From NCBI GenBank assembly GCA_031415695.1, contig JANOSH010000046.1, positions 62,001 through 126,000 on the forward strand: 64,000 nucleotides of DNA. Reading direction: 5' to 3'. The translations under genes were made by a program, and so were the position numbers. Below, one piece after another: positions 8,998 to 17,765 of this stretch (the stretch's first letter is position 1; the number at the start of each line of letters is the position of its first letter). Origin of the DNA: JANOSH01 sp031415695. GTDB taxonomy: Bacteria > Actinomycetota > Acidimicrobiia > Acidimicrobiales > Ilumatobacteraceae. Under the pieces are notes generated by a model. The model searched no databases. It saw only the letters and a program-made list of their open reading frames with translations, and was not told the DNA's origin.

Positions 8998-10034
8998 GCG
9001 CCACGGCCCGCCACCAGGGGCAGGTCGATGAATGTTTTCACGCCGCTGCCCGCTTCGAGCAGATACGGCACCACGTTGACAGCATGAGCTGCGGTAGACG
9101 CAAGCCCGTGACTGTTCCACCGGTGCGGGAGTGACACGCTCATGGTTGGCTTCCCGGTGATGCGCAGCGACCAGTCGCCCTGGGGCCATTGGGGCGCTGC
9201 CGACTCGTGCATCCGCCACACCGTTTCTTGCCGCACGACCGGATGACCACGGTCGGAAATGGTCCACTGATACCGCTGACCGGCAACCGTTCCCGCGGCA
9301 ACTGTTCCCGCTGCGGTCTCAAGGTCGGTGTCGGCGACCCAGAGTTCACGATTGGACTCGACGCTGTCGGTCGGCGCACCGAGGCCGTCGGCCACCATTT
9401 GGACGGCTTCGGTGAACAGACCGTCGAGCCACTGTCGATAACGGGATGTGGTGTCGCCAAGGTCTTCGGGGATTTTGCCGAACTTCATCATGTCGAACAT
9501 GATCTCGGGCGATGGGTAGAACTGAAAGTTGGTGATCTCTTGGATGTCGATGGTCTCGACGTGCAAGGACAGCCCGGTCATGAGCAGCGGAAGCAAATCT
9601 CCGAACCAGCCTGGGTTGTAGCCGGTGCCATGGAACGCGGTGTTCCCCGCTGCGCACGCTGCAGCCAGACTGCCCATCAGCTCCTCGCCATAGACCTTCG
9701 GGTACATGTAGCCAACCGTCGTGACAACGTTCTTTCCGGAACTGAGAAGACGGACGAAGTTGGCCACATCAGCCCCGGGGTCATCGCCATATACGAGTGA
9801 CGGGAGGGGCATATGCAGCACCACGTCGGCATCGAGGGCGACTATCTCGTCGATGCTATTCGTGGCTCGCACGCCGATAGGCGACGCTCCTGCTAGCTCA
9901 CCGGCGTCGAGTCCGGCTTTCGCCGAGTTCGTCACATACAACCCCACGAGTTCCATGTCGTCTCGCGCGAGCACCGCCGTCAGTGCCTGTCGGCCGACAT
10001 TGCCACTGCCCCACTGAACCACTCGAGTAGCCAT
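8982..10034 (-). CDS. DapB-N-like NAD(P)-dependent reductase (COG3804-like)
   Basis: A 350-residue protein with an N-terminal dinucleotide fold (RVVQWGSGNVGRQALTAVL) related to dihydrodipicolinate reductase, and an uncharacterised C-terminal domain. GTGYNPGWFGDLLPL and the overall length match the group that includes 2,4-diaminopentanoate dehydrogenase and related amine or imine-reducing enzymes. It is not the lysine-pathway DapB: it is about 100 residues longer and lacks the usual DapB substrate motif. Convergent with surE and overlapping it by 16 bp; divergent from the SCO6745 gene. Probable role is an NAD(P)H-linked reduction of an imine or ketone. Confidence 0.75.
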   Translation of the reverse strand: MATRVVQWGSGNVGRQALTAVLARDDMELVGLYVTNSAKAGLDAGELAGASPIGVRATNSIDEIVALDADVVLHMPLPSLVYGDDPGADVANFVRLLSSGKNVVTTVGYMYPKVYGEELMGSLAAACAAGNTAFHGTGYNPGWFGDLLPLLMTGLSLHVETIDIQEITNFQFYPSPEIMFDMMKFGKIPEDLGDTTSRYRQWLDGLFTEAVQMVADGLGAPTDSVESNRELWVADTDLETAAGTVAAGTVAGQRYQWTISDRGHPVVRQETVWRMHESAAPQWPQGDWSLRITGKPTMSVSLPHRWNSHGLASTAAHAVNVVPYLLEAGSGVKTFIDLPLVAGRGAYRRP

Positions 10035-10121
10035 ACCCGCTATGTCTAGTCGAGCGACGACCCATCCAAATTATTCGGCTCGGCTTCGTTGTTTCACCGC
10101 TTTCTTCGGAAGAATCGACCG

Positions 10122-11024
10122 ATGCCAACTCTCGATAGTCCAGCAGGTGCGCCGATCGCTCGGCGACTGGCAGCGCTCATTGAGCCGGTAATCGGGCAGG
10201 TGTATTTCTCCCCAGAATGTCACGCCAACTACCAGGCCCTCGGGTTCGGACCATCGTCGGGTTTCGCCGGTTCGACTGCTCTACCCGACGGCCCCGCCTA
10301 CTTCACGAGCCGCGGTTCAGTGATGGGTCACGTACCAGGCGACGTTGTCGCAGCCGCTTTCGGCGTGTTCAACCCACAGGCTGTTGTACCTGCCGTTGCT
10401 TACGGTTGGACGCTTACCGACGCGGCGACAATCTGCACGGCCCGAGACAACGGCGCACTCGCACAAATGAGCCGCGTCCTGGGTGACGATGCGCCGGGTC
10501 GCCAGCGCGCCGGCGAACTGCTGAGCCGAATGACCGCGCAGTTACGCCCGGAAGGCCGACCGCTCTATGCCGGTTTGCGGTCGTTGCCGGTGCCGGATCA
10601 TCCGTGGGGGCAGGTGTGGCGTGAAGGCGACCGGCTTCGAGAATTCCGAGGCGACAGTCACACCGCAGCGTGGGTGGCGGCCGGCGTCGATCCCATCGAG
10701 ATTGGTCTGTTGACCGAGGGCTTTCTTGGCCTGCCATTCAATAGTTACGTGCGCACTCGAGCGTGGAGCCAAGCCGACATCAGCCGAACGCTCGCCAGCC
10801 TGACCGAGCGCGGGCTCATCGACGGCCAAGGGCTCACGTCCGCCGGCAGGATCTTGCGTGAATCGATCGAGGCTGCGACAGATGCTCAGATGACAAGCGC
10901 TTTGGCTGTCGTGGGCGACGAGATTCACGAACTCTTCGACATCATCAGGCCCTGGGGCAAGGCCATGCGGTCGGCAGGCGGGTACCTATCGGCTGGTGCC
11001 AGCGACCTCGCCAACAGGCAGTAG
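10122..11024 (+). CDS. SCO6745 family (SalK-like) protein
   Basis: A 300-residue actinobacterial protein of the SCO6745/SalK family, of unknown biochemical function. Features seen: ARRLAALIEPVIGQVYFSPE near the N-terminus, ALPDGPAYFTSRGSVMGHVPG, DVVAAAFGVFNPQAVVPAV, HTAAWVAAGVDPIEIGLLTE, and a C-terminal winged-helix-like segment (LASLTERGLIDGQGLTSAG). I prefer ATG 10122 over an upstream TTG at 10089, because a GGAAG ribosome site precedes it and homology begins there. Divergent from the DapB-like gene. It might act as a regulator or ligand-binding protein, but nothing here shows which. Confidence 0.8.
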   Translation: MPTLDSPAGAPIARRLAALIEPVIGQVYFSPECHANYQALGFGPSSGFAGSTALPDGPAYFTSRGSVMGHVPGDVVAAAFGVFNPQAVVPAVAYGWTLTDAATICTARDNGALAQMSRVLGDDAPGRQRAGELLSRMTAQLRPEGRPLYAGLRSLPVPDHPWGQVWREGDRLREFRGDSHTAAWVAAGVDPIEIGLLTEGFLGLPFNSYVRTRAWSQADISRTLASLTERGLIDGQGLTSAGRILRESIEAATDAQMTSALAVVGDEIHELFDIIRPWGKAMRSAGGYLSAGASDLANRQ

Positions 11025-11090
11025 CCGGTCGCTTAACGGTGTTGAACCCCACGGCCCAAGCCTGGCAATGACATGTCGAACCGAATCCCA

Positions 11091-11171
11091 CCCATCGACC
11101 GCATGACCGTCGGCCGACAATGCCTCGACCACCGTCGACGCGATCACGTCCTCGTCTTCGACCACCAAAAT
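11091..11171 (-). pseudogene. Response-regulator N-terminus remnant
   Basis: On the minus strand about 27 codons read ILVVEDEDVIASTVVEAL then SADGHAV. This is the first beta strand with the acidic Mg2+ pocket (Glu-Asp-Glu-Asp) and first helix of a CheY-like receiver domain. Homology stops abruptly at about 11090: the phospho-acceptor aspartate and the rest of the domain are missing. The opposite break lies at 11172-11176, where a dienelactone-hydrolase fragment begins on the other strand. I read this as a decayed gene fragment; the short length keeps confidence moderate. Confidence 0.5.
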
Positions 11172-11176
11172 TCACG

Positions 11177-11512
11177 TTGGCTCGTGGCGGTTGCGACCTG
11201 AAAGCCGTGGTCGGGTTCCACAGCGGGCTTGGAACCAGCCGGCCCGACAACGCAGCCAACATCACCGCCAAGGTACTGGTGTGCATCGGAGCCGACGATC
11301 CGCTAATTCCCGCCGAACAGCGACACGAATTCGAACGAGAGATGACCGCGGCTAGGGTCGACTGGCGGCTCAACCTGTACGGCGGTGCCGGCCACAGTTT
11401 CACCAACCCCAACGCTGGTGCCGTCGGCATGCCCGGATTCGCGTACCACGAACCCACCGATCGTCGATCGTGGGCGGCGATGGTCGATCTCTTCAAGGAA
11501 ACGCTGGGCTAA
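11177..11512 (+). pseudogene. Dienelactone hydrolase C-terminal remnant
   Basis: About 111 codons match the C-terminal half of a dienelactone hydrolase family protein: LARGGCDLKAVVGFHSGLG, then ITAKVLVCIGADDPLIPAEQ with the catalytic aspartate, then the GGAGHSFTNPNA block with the catalytic histidine, and a normal end (WAAMVDLFKETLG). The N-terminal half, including the nucleophile Cys/Ser motif G-x-C-x-G, is absent: upstream sequence turns into the minus-strand response-regulator remnant. An open frame continues back to 11120 without homology. The 3' end overlaps the methyltransferase/MTHFR gene by 4 bp. Cannot be an active hydrolase. Confidence 0.8.
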
Positions 11513-13386
11513 GAAAACCGCGCTATCAGCTCGGCCACCAGGTCGTACCGCCGGAACGCGGGAATCACATAGACACCGGCAACGACGTCACGCAGTTCGT
11601 TCACGACGTCCGCGGCAATCATTATGCCGATGCTGCGGCTGTTGTCCCCGGCGCGGTCCATCGCGGCGATGACGCTCGGGGGCAGGCTCATACCTGGAAC
11701 CTCGTTGTTGAGGAAGTTGGCATGCCGCACGGTGGCCAAAGGAAGCACCCCGACCAACAACGGCACGCCGAGAGCACCGTAGCGATCGGTATACGTGGCC
11801 AAGAGATGGCGGGCCGCAGCGGTGTCGAACACGGGCTGCGTCAGCAAGAAATCAGCGCCAGCAACCACCTTACGCCGCAGGAGCGTCACCTCGTGATCGA
11901 TGTCGTGAGGCGTGAGGTTCGCGGCGGCGCCCACCACAAACTCGCACGGCTGACCAATGGACGAGCCAGCGCTGTCGACCCCATGGTTGAAGCGTTCCTT
12001 GATGAGCCGCACGAGCCCGGTGGGGACGATGTCGTGATGATCGAAGGCCTGCGGGTAGTCGCCGATGGACGCGGGGTCGCCCATTGTCACGAACAGGTTC
12101 CGGATGCCGAGAGCGTGCGCGGCCAGCAGGTCGCCTTGGACCCGGAGCAAGTTTCGTCCGCGAACCGGGAAGTGCAACACGGTTTCCAGCCCGGTGACTG
12201 TTTGTACCCGGGTTGCTGCCGCCAGGCCGGTCATGCGAAGACGGGCCATGGGAATGTCGGAGATATCGAGCACCGTGGCACCCGCTTGGCGAAGCATTAG
12301 CGCATGACCTTCCAGCTCGGTGGTATCGGCGCTGCGGGGCGGTTCCATCTCTACCGTGACCACGAAACGCTGAGCGGCCAGGGCAGTCGAAAGGGATGAC
12401 CTGCCGGCTACTCCCTGCAGTTCTCGCGACTCGCCAGTAGGAATCTGCATTGGTTGACGGCGCTCCCGGGTCACGACGCCACCCGCCCGTTGATCGAGAG
12501 CGACCCGCATGGCGTTGATGTGGTCAGGGGTCGTGCCGCAACAACCGCCGACGACCCCGGCTCCGGCTTGGGCCAACCGGACAGCGGCGTCGGCAAAGTA
12601 CCGGGGTGTCGCCGGGTAATACAACCGCGCCCCCCGGTTCTCGGGAAAGCCAGCATTGGGCATGCCGACGACGAACGGGCGAGCGTCGGTTTCGTATTCA
12701 TCGAGCACTAAGGCGAACCGGTCGACAACGTTGCCAACTGCAAGCGGGCCAGTTGAACAGTTGACACCGACGCCGTCAACATAATGCCCGGCCAGATGTC
12801 GAGCGACGATTTCAGGCGTGGCACCGCGCACTGTGTAGCCGTCACGTGTGAACGTCATGGACGCCACAACGGCCAGGTCGGTGATGGACCGAGCCGCCCG
12901 AAGGGCCGCGTCGATCTCGTCGAGGTCGGAGAAGGTCTCGAGCCACAGCAGGTCGATACCGGCCTCGCACAACGTCTCGATCTGCAACCGAAACGTGGCC
13001 TCGGCGTCGGCGATAGACAGCGAGCCACCCGGGCCAAGCCGATCACCGGTAGGCCCGACCGACCCTGCGACCAAAATGGGACGCTCGGAGGCCGTAGCTG
13101 CGGCCCTGGCCAGTGCCACCCCAGCCCGATTGATCTCGGCCGACGATCCCGACAGGTTCCACCGATCGAGATGCACAGGGTTAGCGCAAAACGTATTGGT
13201 CAACAACAAGTCGGCACCGGCGGCGGCATACTCACGATGAACGTCGGCGACCACGGACGGCGCTTCGATGTTGAGCACGTCGAAACTACGGTCGAAACTT
13301 GCGCCGCGTCGTAGCAGCTGCGTACCCATGGCACCGTCAGCGAGCAACACCGACTCTCGGAGACGCGAACGAATATCGATGGTCAA
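11509..13386 (-). CDS. Homocysteine S-methyltransferase / 5,10-methylene-THF reductase fusion
   Basis: A 625-residue bifunctional protein of the YitJ type. Residues 1-300 form a homocysteine S-methyltransferase with zinc cysteines at 210 (GVNCSTGP) and 282-283 (GGCCGTTPDHI). Residues from about 335 form a methylenetetrahydrofolate reductase (FVVTVEMEPPRSADTTELEG, then ATVLDISDIPMARLRMTG). It would make 5-methyl-THF and methylate homocysteine, serving methionine synthesis and C1 balance. The start appears to be TTG 13386, directly before TIDIRSRLRESVLLADGAMG. It lies 25 bp after the SDR stop on the same strand, so the two may be cotranscribed. No SAM riboswitch was found upstream. Confidence 0.9.
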   Translation of the reverse strand: MTIDIRSRLRESVLLADGAMGTQLLRRGASFDRSFDVLNIEAPSVVADVHREYAAAGADLLLTNTFCANPVHLDRWNLSGSSAEINRAGVALARAAATASERPILVAGSVGPTGDRLGPGGSLSIADAEATFRLQIETLCEAGIDLLWLETFSDLDEIDAALRAARSITDLAVVASMTFTRDGYTVRGATPEIVARHLAGHYVDGVGVNCSTGPLAVGNVVDRFALVLDEYETDARPFVVGMPNAGFPENRGARLYYPATPRYFADAAVRLAQAGAGVVGGCCGTTPDHINAMRVALDQRAGGVVTRERRQPMQIPTGESRELQGVAGRSSLSTALAAQRFVVTVEMEPPRSADTTELEGHALMLRQAGATVLDISDIPMARLRMTGLAAATRVQTVTGLETVLHFPVRGRNLLRVQGDLLAAHALGIRNLFVTMGDPASIGDYPQAFDHHDIVPTGLVRLIKERFNHGVDSAGSSIGQPCEFVVGAAANLTPHDIDHEVTLLRRKVVAGADFLLTQPVFDTAAARHLLATYTDRYGALGVPLLVGVLPLATVRHANFLNNEVPGMSLPPSVIAAMDRAGDNSRSIGIMIAADVVNELRDVVAGVYVIPAFRRYDLVAELIARFS

Positions 13387-13411
13387 ACGATAGTTGGTCG
13401 AACCCGCCGAG

Positions 13412-14293
13412 CTAGCTCGGGGTTATGTCGAGGCCGAACAGGTCGTTGAATCGGCGGTAATATGCAGCGTCGTCGGTGAGCGCGCCCATCGCTACCCAAT
13501 CGGCATCGTCCATACCGGCGCGACCGTGCACAAGTTCGGATCCGCCCCAACTGACGGTGTAGCGAAGCTGTGGGGAATCGGTTGTGATGGCGTGGTGCAC
13601 AACCGCAGCAACTTCGAACGGGTCGGTTGCCTGCGCCATTCCCGCCGCATACATCTGGAACATTCGCCCATACGCCAAGTCGTACGCGCCGGTGCTGTTG
13701 GGGGCATCGATGTTCTTGGCGAAGATGGCCGACTTGGTAACACCGGGTTCGATGATTGCGACCCGCACGCCGAAGGGTGCAACCTCGTGAGCAAGCTGTT
13801 CGCTAATGCCCTCGAACGCCCACTTCGACGCAACGTAGGGAGCCTGCGCAACCGCAGCGATTCGGCCCGCAACCGACGTGATATTGACGATGGTGCCGGC
13901 GGCGCGTGCACGCATCTGGGGCAGGACCGCTTGGATGCATCGCACCGCACCGCACAGATCGACATTCATCACATCGAGAAGCAGTTGGCTGGAACTCTCC
14001 TCGACCGTGGCATTGCCGCCGATACCAGCGTTATTGACCAGATTGTCGACGCGACCAAACGTGGCGAGTGTGCGGCTGAAACCGTCTGCGACCGACGCGT
14101 CGTCGGCGATGTCGAGTTCCTCGAGATGAACGGTTACCCCCGCCTGTGCGGCCATGGCAAGAAGCTTGTCGGCCTTCGCAACCGAGCGCACCGTTCCCAC
14201 CACCGTATGGCCCTGAGCGGCAAGGTGAATGGCGATGGCGCGACCAATACCGGAGTTAGCGCCGGTGACAACAGAGACAGGGGTATCGGACAT
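13412..14293 (-). CDS. SDR family oxidoreductase
   Basis: A 293-residue classical short-chain dehydrogenase. Motifs: cofactor TGANSGIGRAIAIHLA, NNAGIGG, catalytic serine in NITSVAGR, and Tyr/Lys in YVASKWAFEG, followed by IIEPGVTKS. ATG 14293 is preceded by an in-frame GTG at 14296, so the start is uncertain by one codon. It sits between an upstream DUF234-type ATPase gene and the downstream methyltransferase/MTHFR gene, all on the minus strand with short gaps. It likely oxidises or reduces an alcohol/ketone; no substrate clue. Confidence 0.88.
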   Translation of the reverse strand: MSDTPVSVVTGANSGIGRAIAIHLAAQGHTVVGTVRSVAKADKLLAMAAQAGVTVHLEELDIADDASVADGFSRTLATFGRVDNLVNNAGIGGNATVEESSSQLLLDVMNVDLCGAVRCIQAVLPQMRARAAGTIVNITSVAGRIAAVAQAPYVASKWAFEGISEQLAHEVAPFGVRVAIIEPGVTKSAIFAKNIDAPNSTGAYDLAYGRMFQMYAAGMAQATDPFEVAAVVHHAITTDSPQLRYTVSWGGSELVHGRAGMDDADWVAMGALTDDAAYYRRFNDLFGLDITPS

Positions 14294-14317
14294 CACCGGA
14301 GTGTAGGGCCAGTAGCG

Positions 14318-15775
14318 CTACACGCCGTTGTAGAGGCGGTCGAGGTCGATGAGCTCCACGTCGGGCCGCCGGTCGGCGACTCGGCGGAGTTCGTTGGTGA
14401 AACCCGAGCGCGAGACAATGATCCGCTTCGGCGCGGCGGGTTCCCGAACCGATTTCGCAAGCGACTCGGTGGACTGCTGACAAGCAGTATCGAGTCGGGC
14501 GAGCAGGTCGACGCCGACGCGGGTGCTGAGTGCTTTCACCTCGCCGAGGGCCAGGAGCCTGGTACCGCCTCCGGGAACTCGTTCGACGGCAGCCAGGTCG
14601 ATGTTGAGGCTGCCGATCGTCGTCGGGCCGACGGTTGCGACCGACCCGCCAAAAGTCTCCTGGTCGGCGTAGAGCACCGACCAGTCAAAGGCCAGTTGCT
14701 CCAGTTGTGGAGCGAGAATTAGCGACGCAACTGTGGCTTCGCTCTCGTGCCACACCTTCCTGGCGTCGACACCGATTTCGAGATTGTGGGCGTTGGGTTC
14801 GATAACGAGCCGGTGAAATCGAACGAGGGGCTCACGGAGGTCGTACGTGGACCGGTTCTTACGGACGGGATCGTCTCGGCGTACGAGCCACCCGGCGTCG
14901 ATCACGGTCCTCAGGGCATGCGAGAGTGAGCCGCGTTTGGCGCCGAGCGCTTCATCCAAGTCGCCCCACCGGCGTTTCCCCGAGGCGACCGCTCCGAGCA
15001 GGCCCCAGTACAGCTGTTGATCGACAAGTTCGGTGTCCTCGGCGACGACGATTCGGCCCTCGCGAAAGAGCGCTGATGACGGATCGAGTAGGCGGCGCAG
15101 AACCCATCGCTCGATGTTTCCCGGGCTGGGCAGGTCACCTGCCGCAAACGTCGGGTATGCCGGTGTCCCGCCGACGTAGGCGAATAGTTCGAATGCCGAG
15201 GAGGGGTTGTCCTTGACTCCCCAGAACGCGGCAGCTGTGCGATAGTCGAACGGCTGCACCACCAGTTCGAGTGACGCACGTCCTCGCAGCGGCGCCGACC
15301 CGTCGAGCAGGCGACGCATTTGGCCGAACGCGGACCCGCAGAGCACCAGACGCGTCCAGTTCGAGTTCGCAGTTGTTCCGACGGGCGCGAGATGACGTTG
15401 GATGATCGACGGGACGCTCGGGTCTTTAGCGATTACCCGGCCGATTTCGTCGAGGACGATAGGTGTCGGGCGAGACTTTGGCCGGGTGAGATGATCAAAC
15501 GCCTCGTCCCACGACTCGAACCGAATTGGGCCCGGCGACGCGCTATAGGCCGACCAGGCAGCCGACAGCCGTTCCAAGTTCGCTGTGGCCTCGGTTTCGG
15601 TCGCCTGCCAGTAGAAGCCTCCATGGCTGTAACACAAGTGCTGGAGCAGCGTTGTTTTCCCCTGCCGACGACGGCCGTAAACCAAGCCGAGCAGGCAGGC
15701 GTCGAGGGGGGATTCGATGAACTCGACCAGGCGCGTCCACTCACGGTCACGGGAAAAGAGCCCCTCCGGTTTCAT
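14318..15775 (-). CDS. AAA ATPase with C-terminal DUF234 (PD-(D/E)xK-like) domain
   Basis: A 485-residue ATPase of the archaeal-type/DUF234 group. Walker A is GRRRQGKT (residues 34-41) and Walker B is PTPIVLDEIGRV (about 105). A winged-helix segment follows (LDEALGAKRGSLSHAL), then a C-terminal nuclease-like core with LNIDLAAV and LALGEVKA, the D...ExK pattern. I use ATG 15775; an upstream TTG at 15820 adds 15 residues without homology. Members are common in actinobacteria and archaea; proposed roles are toxin-like or DNA-linked, but none is established. It is intact, unlike the truncated DUF4143-type ATPase at 60457. Confidence 0.82.
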   Translation of the reverse strand: MKPEGLFSRDREWTRLVEFIESPLDACLLGLVYGRRRQGKTTLLQHLCYSHGGFYWQATETEATANLERLSAAWSAYSASPGPIRFESWDEAFDHLTRPKSRPTPIVLDEIGRVIAKDPSVPSIIQRHLAPVGTTANSNWTRLVLCGSAFGQMRRLLDGSAPLRGRASLELVVQPFDYRTAAAFWGVKDNPSSAFELFAYVGGTPAYPTFAAGDLPSPGNIERWVLRRLLDPSSALFREGRIVVAEDTELVDQQLYWGLLGAVASGKRRWGDLDEALGAKRGSLSHALRTVIDAGWLVRRDDPVRKNRSTYDLREPLVRFHRLVIEPNAHNLEIGVDARKVWHESEATVASLILAPQLEQLAFDWSVLYADQETFGGSVATVGPTTIGSLNIDLAAVERVPGGGTRLLALGEVKALSTRVGVDLLARLDTACQQSTESLAKSVREPAAPKRIIVSRSGFTNELRRVADRRPDVELIDLDRLYNGV

Positions 15776-15849
15776 AGCGATTCCAGTATTGCATAATCCA
15801 GTCGCTAAAGAATGCCACAAACCAAGCCGCGCCGGAGTAACCCTAGACG

Positions 15850-15855
15850 TAGCGT
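15850..15855 (+). promoter_or_regulatory. Putative -10 box of a leaderless transcript
   Basis: TAGCGT (TANNNT) ends 6 nt before ATG 15862, the spacing expected of leaderless actinobacterial mRNAs. No Shine-Dalgarno sequence is seen. Confidence 0.4.
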
Positions 15856-15861
15856 ACCGCC

Positions 15862-16473
15862 ATGACTTTCGTGCGTACGTTGGCCGAGCTAGAGGCGTTA
15901 TACGGCGAGCCCGTGCCTACCTCCCTTACGAAGGAACTCGACCATCTCACCGACCTGCACCGAAGGTACGTCGAGGCCAGTCCGTTCGTTGTCGTGTCTA
16001 CGTCGGGCCCAGCAGGTCTCGACTGTTCACCTCGGGGCGATCCACCCGGGTTTGTCCGAGTTCAGGACGAACGGACGCTCCTTATCCCCGATCGCCGCGG
16101 CAACAACCGGCTCGACACGTTGCGCAACCTTGTCGGCGACCCCCGCATCGGCCTGTTGTTCCTGGTACCTGGTGTTGGGGTCACGTTACGCGTCAACGGC
16201 ACCGCCAAACTGTTGACCGATAGTGACCTGCGAGCCAGCTTTGCAATGGGTGACAAGCTCCCGGCAACGGTCATCGAGGTGACAACCACAGCTGTGTATA
16301 CCCAGTGTCCCAAGGCGCTGATCCGCTCGCACCTGTGGGACCCCGAGCGCTACCGCGACCCGAGTGATCTACCGTCGGTTGGTCAGATCATGGAGGCAAT
16401 GACGGCGGGCGAGTTCGATGGTCAAACGTACGATGCTGCGTACCCCGAACGCGTCCGCCAAACCATCTACTAA
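15862..16473 (+). CDS. Pyridoxamine 5'-phosphate oxidase family flavoprotein (MSMEG_1061-like)
   Basis: A 203-residue FMN-binding split-barrel protein. Features: FVVVSTSGPAGLDCSPRGD (first barrel strands and FMN contacts), LLIPDRRGNNRLDTLRNL, and VTLRVNGTAKLLTD, then CPKALIRSHLWDP near the C-terminus, typical of the MSMEG_1061 group of PPOX-type proteins. Such proteins bind FMN or F420 and may reduce small organics. No RBS is visible, but a TANNNT box lies 6 nt before the ATG. Convergent with the Rieske gene at 16715, with a strong inverted repeat between. Confidence 0.85.
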   Translation: MTFVRTLAELEALYGEPVPTSLTKELDHLTDLHRRYVEASPFVVVSTSGPAGLDCSPRGDPPGFVRVQDERTLLIPDRRGNNRLDTLRNLVGDPRIGLLFLVPGVGVTLRVNGTAKLLTDSDLRASFAMGDKLPATVIEVTTTAVYTQCPKALIRSHLWDPERYRDPSDLPSVGQIMEAMTAGEFDGQTYDAAYPERVRQTIY

Positions 16474-16496
16474 TCGGTCGGCGCCCCTCCACATCG

Positions 16497-16551
16497 GCAA
16501 CTGTTGCGGATACGGCCGGTTCTGGACAGGCCATATGCGCAACTGTTGCGC
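16497..16551. repeat. Two copies of a GCAACTGTTGC palindrome
   Basis: Two related palindromes lie 24 bp after the PPOX stop: GCAACTGTTGC at 16497-16507 and a longer perfect one, GCGCAACTGTTGCGC, at 16537-16551. On the minus strand the units plus flanks form an imperfect direct repeat (CAACAGTTGC followed by a CATATGG- or GATGTGG-type flank). They sit between convergent genes, so a promoter role is unlikely; a terminator, protein-binding or dispersed repeat role is possible. Confidence 0.55.
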
Positions 16552-16631
16552 GAATGGGATGGCGGGTTGACCTAGGCGTGGTCGTCGGGTACGTCGATCC
16601 GCGGAACCCAGTCGCTTCCACCGAACCGTCG

Positions 16632-16696
16632 TGAACACGTTCTCGCCCGAGCACCGAGTCGGCTTTCGTTACGAAACTCGGGCGAGAACGTGTTCA
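16632..16696. terminator. Long inverted repeat with nested hairpin between convergent genes
   Basis: Perfect 20-bp arms, TGAACACGTTCTCGCCCGAG at 16632-16651 and its exact complement at 16677-16696, enclose a 25-nt spacer holding a second hairpin (TTTCGT-T-ACGAAA, 16664-16676). The structure ends 18 bp before the Rieske stop codon and follows the PPOX gene. It has no T-run, so it is not a textbook intrinsic terminator, but its position suits a bidirectional terminator or RNA-stabilising stem. Confidence 0.6.
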
Positions 16697-16714
16697 GGGG
16701 GTCAGACGGTTCAG

Positions 16715-17713
16715 CTACGCGTTGAGCGACGTGCCGTAGCGAATACCGCGATGTGTCAGCCACTTGCGGTACGCCAGGCTGGCTTTGTCGGCGCGTTGAT
16801 GCACCTCGGCACGACCATCGAGTGGAAGCCGCTGGGGACGCTGCGATTCAACCGTGCGGGTGTCTTGGCCGAAGATGATCTCCTGGAACTCGTTGTAGCT
16901 CGCTAGATCGGCCGATGGGTCCGCAACGGTCGTAATGTTCCACACCTGACAGACCAATTCCGACATCGGAGTGGCAACGATCATGATGGAAAAGCCAGCG
17001 AGTTCACCACCGTTGTCGTCGTTAGGAATCTTGGTGAGATTCGCCGCATAGGGGTGCGACACGCCGTACTTGTAGGTGACATTGCCACCCTGGGTTGAGG
17101 TGGGGCCAGGGTTCGGTTGCCAGAAAACACAGTTCGTCAAGGCAAGCGCGCCGTCAAGGACGGCAACGTCGTACTCGGGTACTTCGGTGAATGGCACCTG
17201 GCCCAGATAGTCGGCGTGAACGAACGGGAAGTGCGCCATATCGAGGAAGTTCTCGACGATACGCGGCCCACTCGAACGAACCAGCTTCGGGCCGAGCGCG
17301 ATGGACTGACCAGGATGAGCGGTGAACGCCTGAAAGTCCGGCAGGTTTCGGGGAGAGCCACCGACACACACCCACCACAAGCCGTATGCCATCTGGCTGG
17401 GAACCGGACGCAACGCCGCAAAGTCGGGTGGGATCTGGGTGGGATGAGCTGGCCGGTGATTGCACTGACCGGTCGAACCGTCGAACTGCCAGCCGTGATA
17501 TGGACACTGGATAGTGGCACCGTCGAACGAGCCGAGCGACAACTGCGCGCCACGGTGTGGGCACGTATCGCGGGTAACCATCACCGCACCGAGGCGGTCG
17601 CACACCAACACATAACGGTCGTCGAGCAGATCGAATGGGTGCCATGTACCAGGCTGCACGACAGCCGCATCGGCCACGGGAAACCATTCGTCGAAAATCC
17701 GGTCGCCGACCAT
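16715..17713 (-). CDS. Rieske [2Fe-2S] non-heme iron oxygenase
   Basis: A 332-residue aromatic-ring or O-demethylase type oxygenase alpha subunit. The Rieske cluster ligands are C51-P-H53 (TCPHRGAQL) and C70-P-Y-H73 (CPYHGWQFDG). The mononuclear iron site is ENFLDMAHFPFVH, with Asp158, His161 and His166. The length and architecture resemble VanA-like monooxygenases, which act in O-demethylation or side-chain hydroxylation with a separate reductase. No reductase gene is adjacent. A TANNNT box (17720-17725) lies 6 nt before ATG, so the mRNA is probably leaderless. Divergent from the catalase-related gene at 17766. Confidence 0.9.
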   Translation of the reverse strand: MVGDRIFDEWFPVADAAVVQPGTWHPFDLLDDRYVLVCDRLGAVMVTRDTCPHRGAQLSLGSFDGATIQCPYHGWQFDGSTGQCNHRPAHPTQIPPDFAALRPVPSQMAYGLWWVCVGGSPRNLPDFQAFTAHPGQSIALGPKLVRSSGPRIVENFLDMAHFPFVHADYLGQVPFTEVPEYDVAVLDGALALTNCVFWQPNPGPTSTQGGNVTYKYGVSHPYAANLTKIPNDDNGGELAGFSIMIVATPMSELVCQVWNITTVADPSADLASYNEFQEIIFGQDTRTVESQRPQRLPLDGRAEVHQRADKASLAYRKWLTHRGIRYGTSLNA

Positions 17714-17719
17714 CGGGCC

Positions 17720-17725
17720 ACCTTA
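17720..17725 (-). promoter_or_regulatory. Putative -10 box, Rieske gene
   Basis: On the minus strand TAAGGT is followed by 6 nt and then the ATG of the Rieske gene, a leaderless arrangement. Confidence 0.4.
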
Positions 17726-17765
17726 GCGACCAGGCTATCGTACGACCTAGGGAGATCGGAGAGCC

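Noticed and set aside
13387..13411. SAM or cobalamin riboswitch before the methyltransferase/MTHFR gene
   Set aside because: The gap to the upstream SDR is only 25 bp and has no aptamer-like sequence.
16632..16651. AACACGTT core in the inverted repeat resembles the KstR operator
   Set aside because: The flanks do not match the KstR palindrome fully, and the site lies between two convergent gene ends, not in a promoter.
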